This document shows, piece by piece, positions 56,563 to 64,000 of a DNA stretch of 64,000 nucleotides; the first letter of the stretch is position 1, and each line of letters begins with the position of its first letter. Under the pieces are notes generated by a model. It was not told the origin of the DNA and did no database searches. It saw only the letters and a list, made by a program, of their open reading frames with translations. Location of the stretch: positions 29,874,561 to 29,938,560 of the forward strand of contig CM061223.1 in the NCBI GenBank assembly GCA_030844895.1. Reading direction: 5' to 3'. The position numbers and the translations under genes are program-made. The stretch is from Ambrosia x helenae (taxonomy: Eukaryota > Streptophyta > Magnoliopsida > Asterales > Asteraceae).

Positions 56563-57000
56563 ATGATTTCAGTTGATAATTATTATTGGTGGAAGGGCAT
56601 GTTCGAAGAGCGGGTGAGGTTTTATAACATGCGTTTATGGATTCGTATTCGAGATGGATATTCTAAACCCAGTAGAACCATAGAAGGTCAGACTATAACC
56701 ATTGCTTTTAAGGATTTGGAAGAAAAGGATTAGATGATGTATGAAGCTAAAAACAAAGCACACGCTTTAATCACTATGAGTCTTCCACAAGAGATCCTAC
56801 ACACGTTTAGAAAATACAAAGATGCTAAATAATTATTAGAAGCTCTTGCTAACAGGTTTGAGGAAAATGAAAATGTGAAGAAGGGGATGACTAGCTTGCT
56901 GACGAATGATTTTGCTGTGTTTAGACACATGAAAGGAGAATGATTAGAGGAGACTAATAATAGGTTCTACCATCTAGTTAATGTGTTGGGAATCACTAAA
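56563..57000 (+). pseudogene. Second gag-like piece fused behind integrase
   Basis: YYWWKGMFEERVRFYNMRLW, then RRIRDGYS-like sequence and, past an in-frame TAG at 56731, MYEAKNKAHALITMSLPQEI and EENENVKKGMTSLLTNDFAV. This is gag N-terminal core phrasing, not the reverse transcriptase that should follow integrase. It is continuous with the integrase C-terminal piece in one frame (56410-56733), which shows a rearrangement between two copia copies. Confidence 0.65.
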
Positions 57001-57004
57001 TAGA

Positions 57005-57352
57005 GTACGTAGAGTTAGAATTGAGGCTGAATATGTTGCAGCAAGTAGTTGTTGTTCACAGGTTTTGTGGATACAGCAATAAATGTGAGACTACGGTTTG
57101 AATCTTCAAAATATTCCTATAATGATTGATAATAATGCCGCCATTTCAGTCACCTAAAATCCAACCAACTTTTCTAAAACTAAACATATTCATGTCAGAC
57201 ATCACTTTACAAGGGATTGTTTTAAAACAAATTGATATATTTGGAAAAAGTTGATACAAAAGAAAATTTGGCTGATCTTTACACCAAGGCATTCGATAGG
57301 GCTCGTTTTGAATTGTTGGTGCAACTGAACGAGATGAGGAATGCTGAATAAT
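57005..57352 (+). pseudogene. Copia RNase H C-terminal remnant
   Basis: AEYVAASSCCSQVLWIQQ, IMIDNNAAISV, KTKHIHVRHHF and a frame-shifted ENLADLFTKAFDRARFE. These are the last RNase H motifs (including the DNxxA and H-D-like HxRHHF segments) of Ty1/copia pol. Reverse transcriptase is missing between the preceding gag piece and here. The stop at 57350 is close to the usual pol end. Confidence 0.8.
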
Positions 57353-58410
57353 TTTACGTTTCCCATAAATAACTGAAGCTTTCGTAAATATTTTTTTAAG
57401 TTAAAAAAAAGAGTCGTCACTGTGTAAAAGAGAGGATATGATAGTACATCAGCTGCTTGACTGTCGCACTTAAAATTGAGCAGAGAACCTAAACTGATAA
57501 GTGTGACTACAGCTTTATCATGTCATATACCAGTAGGCAAACCTACAACGCGTCCTCAGCCCATAATATGATACAAACATAATAGACTGTGGTACAAGTA
57601 GGTAACATAACATCGACAATGAGTTTATGGTCTTAAATCTTGCGTTGATAGATTGCCAAAATCTGAGGTTTTGGATCTTTAAATTGTTGCAATATCCGGG
57701 GATAACCTGCCTGTCCTTCTGCTGCATCCAGAAATATGCCGACCTAGGCACAGCCAGGATATCTTAAAAGAGTAAAAAGAAAAAAAGGAAATGCCAAAAC
57801 CTTTACTTGTTGCAAGGCTAACTAAAAAATGCCTCAACTAATGTACGTACCAAACGGTATTTATCCTAACTCTGGTTGAGTACACACTGGTTACTTTGCT
57901 GCATCCAGAAATTTGTTGAACTATACATTAGTGTGACTTGTACCTTGTAAACCACACGGATGGCAACAATATACTCACTCGTTACGACGAAGCTTTGTGC
58001 ATACCTTGATCGTGAGGGTATGTCATGTTGTGGGACACACAGTTTCCACAGTATAATACACATACAATGTATCAGAAAAGTGAGGCTTTAAAGATGTAAG
58101 TGTAGTTTTGTTTAAGTGGACAAACATACTGGTAATCGCTTTGGACTGCGACTGTGCTTTTAATAACATATCTTTAAGAATTCTAACATGTGCCTACAGT
58201 CTTGTTCTAGCTAATATGATCATTTCACCAGTGACTTCTCAACAAAAATAGAATATTTGTCTTTTATATTTATTTTATTTATTTTTATTTTATTTCACTT
58301 TTTAAGTGTTTTTTATTCTCTTTCTTTATAAATTAAAAAATGACAAAAAGATTTTATATTTTTCACTTCAGGTCTTAATGCACAAGAAATGATTATTCAC
58401 TAGGAGTACT
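57353..58410. other. Region 3' of copia pol, no gene
   Basis: ATTTCTGGATGCAGCA-type sequence (complement TGCTGCATCCAGAAATATGC at 57719, CTGCATCCAGAAATTTGTTG at 57899) is repeated twice at about 180 bp spacing. Minus-strand frames here are incidental. It may contain a decayed LTR. Confidence 0.4.
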
Positions 58411-59114
58411 TGTAACGTTCGGGAAAACATCTTGTTTTCAAACCAACAAGTTTTCTTAAAAGGCCAAGTTACATGATTCTTGTTTAAATTAAATTAGGCT
58501 AACTTTGGCCCAACCTTGTTTTTGCCCATATTTTAGTGAAATTAGACCCTAGATACCCAACCATTTGGCATCTTTGCTACCTGGTATCTTCATTTTGGTT
58601 GGGGTATATAAGAGAGTCAAACAGTGAAGAATTTTCAAACACCTCTCCCCACCATCTACATCAGCAAAGATACCAACCTATAATATAATCTCAGTTTTCA
58701 TCGATTTTAAGCTTTGAAATCACGTATGAACCATTGTTTTTTTTTTTTTTTTGTGCTTTCTGAATCTACAACACAATCCACATCTAATGATCTAAAATAC
58801 GTCAGATTTGGTCCGTTAATCAAGGGTTTCGATTGGGGTTTTTGGGTTGGGTATAAAACTGACCAATAAGCTATCGAATATCGTTGCACACTTAAAACTT
58901 TTACCTATTATGGATTAGTCAGACCTATTAGGATGTATTGTGGTAATCGGATGGGAGTTTAGCAAAGTTGCAGACTAGCGAAGATGGGAGTTTAGCGATC
59001 GTCATTTAATGATCTTCGCTGATCTAGCTAATTGTGGGACTTAGTTGTTTCACAACGGCATATCGTTTCATGACACATCGACATTACTTATGTTATTCTG
59101 TTTGAGTGAAGGTC
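58411..59114 (+). mobile_element. Candidate LTR/promoter and leader of a copia-like element
   Basis: TGTAACGTTCGGGAAAAC at 58411 could be an LTR start. GGGTATATAAGAGAG at 58602-58616 is a strong TATA box, followed by a C/A-rich leader. 58945-59030 holds GATGGGAGTTTAGC twice and a dyad AGCGATCGTC ... GATCTTCGCT. No PBS was recognised. Confidence 0.45.
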
Positions 59115-60437
59115 ATGGCACAAGCACGGAGACAGTTTCATAACGTTCATAATCGCACTTTCGGGATTGCACGGGGAAGCTAATACAAAATACTTTGATG
59201 ATATACTACAGCTCTTGCAGAGATGTCGCATCGACTATGCTCTAACGGCATCTCCCACTATCTGTTTGACTTACATTAGGCAGTTTTGGGACATAGCTGA
59301 ATATGACTGTCGGGTTGAGCCACCAGTGATGCTGGCAACAATTAACAATCAGGTGATTAAGTTCGATACAGTTCTACGGAGTTTCCAGCTACTACGAGGA
59401 TGGACGCTTTTACTTGTATGAGTTATTCTGGGAATATTCCAAAAGATGAATTTGTGAAGAGTTATGTGTTTTGTCAGTGGCGGTTACTTATGCATGTGAT
59501 GATAGTTTGCTTTTCTGCTCGCAAAGCTAGAGCAGATGCCATGGGTTCTGGAATATAGTCTGCTATGCTTTCTTTGGTCTACAACACTTCGTTCAACTTT
59601 GCTCAGATGATTATGTACTTGTTGGGGAAGCAGGCTCGGGCTACAGGGAAGCTACGGTTTTTACTATATCCTAGGTTCTAGATTTTGATTATCAAGCATG
59701 TACTTCCCAACTTGCCAAATATTCAGCCATATGTTCAAGTAGGCACAGTGGATCATAGGACTCTTGCAGATTGTCGTACTAACAATGTTAGGTGACCAGA
59801 GAACGAACGCCCACTAGAGACAACCTTATTTGGAGCAATCATCAATCCAGCATACCGTCCACCACCGAATGATGAATGGTTTGACCCACCTCAGGAACAA
59901 GGAGCTCCATAGTAACCAAAGGTTGAAGCTCACGTTCAGGAACCTGCATCGGTTATTCAGCAACAATAGATACAAGAACAACTAGAGGTCGTTGTACAAG
60001 TTCAAGAGCCCGTTGTTGAACATCTTGTTCAGCAACAGGTAGATATCATTGAAGAACAGGTACAACCTCAACCGCATGATGTTGGAGACTTGTTTATGTC
60101 AAAGTTAGATGCTGCTTTGGAAGGATCAGGTCCTCCAGGCACATCTCATGCAGGTGAAGGGTCGCCGAGAGATTTTGATCTTCCAAATTCAGGTGAGGAA
60201 GATGATACAAATACAGATTCTAATGATGTTATAGTACCAGAGTCACTGCCGCAGTCAGTACCTCCTACTGAGGTAGCGGGTGACAAGAGGAAGAAAGATG
60301 ATGAGGAGGAGAAAGACAAAGACTATCAACCAGATGACTTAGATGATGATGATGACGAGATGCCTCTTTGTAGACCTAAGAAGAAACAAAGGGTTGTTCA
60401 GCAGAGAGGGATCGTTATAACCAGTTGTTTCAGATGA
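59115..60437 (+). pseudogene. Asteraceae-type copia-associated ORF, frame-shifted
   Basis: From ATG 59115 a short piece (MAQARRQFHNVHNRTF) shifts into NTKYFDDILQLLQRCRIDYA, LTASPTICLTYIRQFWDIAE (59180-59300), then LLYPRF at about 59655 and LPNIQPYVQVGTVDHRTLAD at 59710-59775. The C-terminal part (60090-60437) is acidic with a lysine-rich cluster and ends in a stop. This ORF type is familiar from Asteraceae retroelement annotation and has no assigned biochemical function. Stops at about 59560, 59680 and 59795 break it. Confidence 0.6.
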
Positions 60438-60929
60438 TGATGATGGTTCGGCTCACTGGCTACATTGGGCAACTTTTTAGCTTCTAGGTCAGGTTGGGCA
60501 AGTCTATTACAAACTTACAAATCACAACTTTTAATTTTTAAATGGACAATGACCTTCATATGATAGTGTATACAATATCATATTATTACCACATGCTTTT
60601 GTCATGTAAATAAACTTTATCATTTAGCAAGGCATCTTCAATGGCACGGTTATGTAAATATGCAATGACCGGACACCTTACACAAGAATGATGTTTATGT
60701 TCATATTAGTTTGTTACAGTAACATACCCTTGGTTTATTAAGATTCGTTCAATAATGGTACATAGTTTTTGTGGTAAACTGCAATCAGTTGTAAGTAGCG
60801 GTGCACATTTCTTTTCTTTTCTTTCTACGAATACTTGTTAAAACATACTGTGCACATTTCTATTCTTTTTGCGTAACTTGCGGCAAAAAACCAAAGTATC
60901 ATAATGTTGTATTGCAACCCATTTGTGAA
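60438..60929. other. Non-coding, no recognised feature
   Basis: AT-rich. GTGCACATTTCT(T/A)TTCTTT occurs twice (about 60811 and 60861). Probably Helitron interior leading to the 60960 end. Confidence 0.4.
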
Positions 60930-60960
60930 TCCCGCTGCAACGCGCGGATAAACCCACTAG
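60930..60960 (+). mobile_element. Helitron 3' terminus
   Basis: CCCGCTGCAACGCGCGG, a spacer, and CTAG at 60957-60960 followed by T: GC-rich hairpin plus CTRR. The element lies to the left; its 5' end is unplaced, so it is unknown whether it carries the copia-like ORF. Confidence 0.65.
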
Positions 60961-61502
60961 TAGCTTATTAAGTTTAAAGTACTTACTAACTTGTAAACGT
61001 GTGTTCATGTACACAATATATTTATAAAAGGTGTTTATGTTTATCTCTACATTAATTTATTAGTTTGTTTTATTTCAGTTTTAGAAAAAAAAAAATTGTT
61101 ATTACATGTAGATATTACTTTTAGCATTTTATTTTTACTTGCAAAACTTTGTTTACCAATAAGTTACCTTGCGTTTTCTTTTATAACCAAAACACACAAT
61201 ACACACAATAAAGAAGCTATGGTAAAAAAAAAATTAAGATAATTTATTATTGTTTCATAAGTACCATACACTAAAATTTTAGCACAGTATTCATTATGAT
61301 TCTAAAACTAATGTCTATGATTTTGTTTAGTAGTTATAGTATAAATTGAGGATTTATATTTTAGAAAGGTACAATAGTTCGTTTATAGAGGAATATATAT
61401 AATAGTATATTAGTATTTTTCATATGTTCCTTTATACACACAACTTACATATGAATTTTGTGTATCTTTTTAAGGTTTAAATTGTTTCTAGTTTTGTATT
61501 GT
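60961..61502. other. AT-rich intergenic, no gene
   Basis: No coding, RNA or repeat signal beyond short A/T runs. Confidence 0.5.
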
Positions 61503-61534
61503 CGGCTCCGCTATAACGCGTGGGTTCGCATTAG
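61503..61534 (+). mobile_element. Degenerate Helitron-like 3' end
   Basis: CGGCTCCGCTATAACGCGTG followed by GGTTCGCATTAG and T. It has the GC-rich hairpin layout, but TTAG stands where CTAG is expected. Confidence 0.35.
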
Positions 61535-62114
61535 TATTCTTAATTGTGTTTTGAGATAATTGTATTTCAATTTCTTGTATGAAAATTTAATTAAGTACTT
61601 AGTATTACCGAAACATTGTTAGTACCATGAGATATTGATCAACCATCCTTCGTGGCGCAGCTACAACACCACCACCTAACTGCCACCACTTAGTCTTCGC
61701 CGTTAAAGGACTATTTTTCTCGTTGTTTGGCTTCTTCGTTTGCCATACCTAGGACCGTCTTTCTCCATTGAAAACCCTAAACAGACACACACACACTCTA
61801 TCTTCTCTGTCTTCGTCACCACCAACCTTGCCATCGTCAAGATCAACATATCTCTAGTCGCCCAATCTTTGAATCCTCAATTTGTTGGATTATGAATATG
61901 ACCGCACACCTGTTTTATACGATCATTAGCCAAATATACTTTCTTTCTGTATGAACCCACCAAGGGTATAGTTGTAATTTAGTTCACCAGCTTGTTGGTG
62001 ATCGGCTGGTAAGGCTTTACTGGCAGGTTTAGTAGCAGGAGGGGTTGGGTAACTTTAGTGATAGTTTTAGGGGGATATTATTTACACAAGAAGGAAAAGT
62101 TAATTTTCACAGCC
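61535..62114. other. Intergenic, with the module shared with 47 kb
   Basis: 61900-62070 matches 47045-47300 (TATACGATCATTAGCC, GTATGAACCCACCAAGGGTA, TAGTTCACCAGCTT, GGGTAACTTTAGTGATAG). 61680-61890 is C/T-rich. No gene. Confidence 0.55.
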
Positions 62115-62466
62115 CTCTACGGCCCGTATAGGGCTCTACGGGCCGTAGAGGGTGTCAGTGTAATAAATGTTCAACCCTCTACGTCCCGTAAAGCCCTATA
62201 CGGCCCGTAGAGGGGAGTTTGGTGGGGTTCATTTAAACCCTATACGGGCCGTAGAGACCTCTACGGCCCGTAGGCAGTACGAGATACGAGGTAATTGAAT
62301 GAAGTGTCTGACATTCAGTGTGTCAGTCTGAAAAGTCTCTGAAAAAGCTAAACCTATACGGGCCGTAGAGGGCTATACGGCCCGTAGGAAACCTGGTTGT
62401 TGGGAGCATTAAACCCTATACGGCCCGTATAGGCCTCTACGGGCCGTAGAGGGTCCAGATATATTC
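62115..62466 (+). promoter_or_regulatory. Cluster of CTCTACGGGCCGTAGAG palindromes upstream of the MULE gene
   Basis: About eleven copies of a 16-18 bp near-palindrome, (C)T(C/A)TACGG(G/C)CCGTA(G/T)AG(G), lie in pairs at about 62115, 62135, 62178, 62198, 62240, 62260, 62353, 62372, 62413 and 62434. GATATATTC, TATA-like, follows at 62458-62466, then a pyrimidine-rich leader to the ATG at 62552. Confidence 0.7.
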
Positions 62467-62551
62467 TTCTTCCTTGTCTTCTTTCTTCAGTTAACGAAAA
62501 AAAATTTAAACACGCGGTGCACAAAAATCCGGTCGATTTCAAGCTACCACG

Positions 62552-63691
62552 ATGTCTTCGGGTCACTACGGTAATGTTTGGGATGAATGGGAGCATTCGT
62601 TTAGCCTATCTCACGTCTCGGAAACCCTTTTCGGAGCCGTGGTGGAACGTGGTGAGGAGGAGGTTAGCTCCGTTGTTCCCTATGGTGACGGGAATGCACT
62701 ACCCGATTTGAACCTGCTACCCGGTTTCAACCTGCTGCCCGATTTGAACCAGGAGTACGTACAAGAACCGGAGTCATTTTACGTGCCTCCGCCAAGTCAA
62801 CCACAGTACGAATACGCTGGTGCATCAGGGCACGACGGAGGTGATAACGGTGGCGAGGAACCTGTCCCGGATGTTTCGTACGAAACGAATCAGGTGTGTT
62901 TATGAATTTGCACTTGTTTATAATTTAGACCCGTGTATATTTAGACTCGTATATTTAGGGTTTGTGAGATATTTAGACCCGTGTACATATTTAGACTCGT
63001 ACCTAAATTTGTTTTAGGGTTTGTGATATATTAGTTGTTATTTGAACTCGTAGGGTTTGTGAGATTTGAACTCGTATATATTAGTTGTTATTTGAACTCG
63101 TAGGGTTTGTGAGATTTGAACTCGTAAGGTTTGTGAGATTTGAACTCGTATATATTAGTTGCTATTTGAAGTCGTATATAAATTTTGCAGGTATTCAGGT
63201 CTCTTAAAGACCTCACAGAGTGGGTTTATCAAAGAGCAAAAAAAAATGGTTACATTACCGTATACTCACGTACTGTTTCGGAAGGCAGGGGGCCGAATAG
63301 GAGGGTAACGACGGCATGGATACGATGTGACCGTAGTGGCGTACATCATAGTGTAGCCACGGTTCGAAAGACGGGCAGTAAAAAATGTAATTGCCCGTTT
63401 CAACTAATAGGGAGATACCACTACGGCCACGATGGTTATATTTTGGAGGTCCAAAACCAAACACATAATCACAAACCTTTCCAACACATCGAGGGTCACG
63501 CGTATGCTAGGAGGCTGGGTCCGGCCGAGTTAAAATTGGTGGATACACTTTATTTTCAAAATGTTACGCCAGTAGACATACATTCGGCCGTTAGAAAACA
63601 AAACCCGGATAGTCCCTGCATCTTAAGAGACATACATAACACAATAACCAAGGTTAAGCATTTGTTATACGGCGGCAGGACTCAAATGCAG

Positions 63692-63743
<52 letters not shown>

Positions 63744-64000
63744 TTCTTTATTATTATTTTTTAATTATTATTATTGCTATGCAGGTACTCGAAGCCACAT
63801 TGGTGGAAAAAAAATTTGTTTACTTCACCCGGAGGAATGCCTCGACAAATGCGATCGAGGATATTTTGTTTGTCCATCCCACCTCGCACAGGTTATGGCG
63901 TGCGTTCCCGCATGTGCTGATGATTGATGCGACCTACAAAACGAACGAGCATAAACTTCCGTTTATTCAAGTTGTGGGGATGACATCAACATCCAAGTCG
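62552..64000 (+). CDS. MULE transposase / FAR1-related protein, 5' part (three exons, runs off window)
   Basis: Predicted exons 62552-62893, 63191-63691 and 63785->64000, all joined in phase 0 with GT/AG introns and CAG|GTA-type boundaries; 353 residues are visible. Residues 1-114 are acidic and low complexity with an LPDLNLLPGF/LLPDLN internal repeat. Residues 115-210 form a FAR1/WRKY-GCM1-type zinc-binding domain: Cys160, Cys180, Cys182 (KKCNCPFQ), His206 and His208 (THNHKP). Residues about 282-353 begin the MULE DDE transposase domain: FVHPTSHRLWRAFPHVLMID with ATYKTN, where Asp329 is the first catalytic acid. The other two acids are beyond the edge. No stop or shift is seen. It could be an active or recently active transposase or a domesticated FAR1-like factor; the transposon-rich setting favours the former. 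The ATG was chosen because it opens the only long frame before a good donor. Confidence 0.85.
62920..63185. repeat. Intron 1 minisatellite (GAACTCGTAGGGTTTGTGAGATTT)-type
   Basis: Units built from TTTGAACTCGTA, GGGTTTGTGAGA and TATATTAGTTGTTA recur five or more times in variable order. Earlier variants use TTTAGAC(C/T)CGT. The repeat fills nearly all of intron 1. Confidence 0.8.
63693..63760. repeat. (ATT)n microsatellite in intron 2
   Basis: About sixteen ATT triplets (63693-63741) followed by imperfect repeats fill the 93-bp intron between the GT donor at 63692 and the CAG acceptor at 63784. Confidence 0.95.

Noticed and set aside
60090..60437. Acidic/basic C-terminal frame as an independent nuclear protein
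   Set aside because: It continues the frame-shifted copia-associated ORF from 59115 and starts without an ATG at its edge.
61503..61534. Confident Helitron end
   Set aside because: The terminal tetranucleotide is TTAG, not CTRR, so it is listed only as a degenerate candidate.

Overview
The window is plant nuclear DNA. It shows spliced genes, long-LTR Ty3/gypsy and decayed Ty1/copia retrotransposons, several Helitron ends, Mutator-like elements with 9-10 bp target duplications, and tRNA-derived SINEs. The type of copia remnant (NTKYFDDILQLL-like ORF near 59.2 kb, extended gag near 47.6-49.3 kb) and the 2.7 kb LTRs suggest Asteraceae (sunflower, lettuce or chrysanthemum relatives). This is an inference from family resemblance, not a search result.

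Only one ordinary host gene looks intact: a single-exon MBOAT wax synthase-like acyltransferase at 25245-26297 (+). A second spliced gene, a MULE/FAR1-type transposase, enters at 62552 and runs off the right edge. The remaining coding sequence is transposon-encoded and broken, or consists of short exons captured from host genes: ribosomal protein L28, a NIK-type receptor kinase, a DnaJ J-domain, a heat-shock factor and a STE20-like kinase.

Layout. 1-3773: Cassandra-type LTR end with a 5S rRNA-like core, then the PBS and 5' LTR of a minus-strand Ty3/gypsy element inserted into a Helitron helicase fragment (3774-3961, minus). 3962-16847: very AT-rich repetitive DNA with local tandem duplications, interrupted by a complete Helitron (6486-11505). 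16848-24624: non-coding repeats, two Mutator-like non-autonomous elements with target duplications (20493-21072; 21176-22965) and a minus-strand Helitron (about 23712-24624). 24748-26806: a SINE, the wax synthase gene, a MITE 22 bp after its stop codon and a 72 bp retroposed LINE-like stub. 27195-30566: SINE cluster and a probable Pack-MULE carrying a heat-shock-factor 5' exon with its own TATA box. 30567-43241: minus-strand Helitron end and associated DNA, interrupted by two solo LTRs in opposite orientation and by one truncated element with a full 3' LTR. 43242-61534: AT-rich DNA, decayed and rearranged Ty1/copia pieces, a Mutator-like element inside a copia gag, and further Helitron ends. 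61535-64000: palindrome cluster and the MULE transposase gene.

The most unusual pattern is shared architecture with unrelated sequence. In all four long LTRs, and in three other places, a cluster of short GC-rich palindromic words sits directly upstream of a TATA-like box. The words differ by locus: GAGCGGCCGCTC, TTCGACC/GGTCGAA, GGCGAGTAGG/CCTACTCGCC, GGCACGTCCGTGCC and CTCTACGGGCCGTAGAG. The second strong result is that both Helitron boundaries can be set to the base from related un-interrupted copies of the host repeat in the same window.
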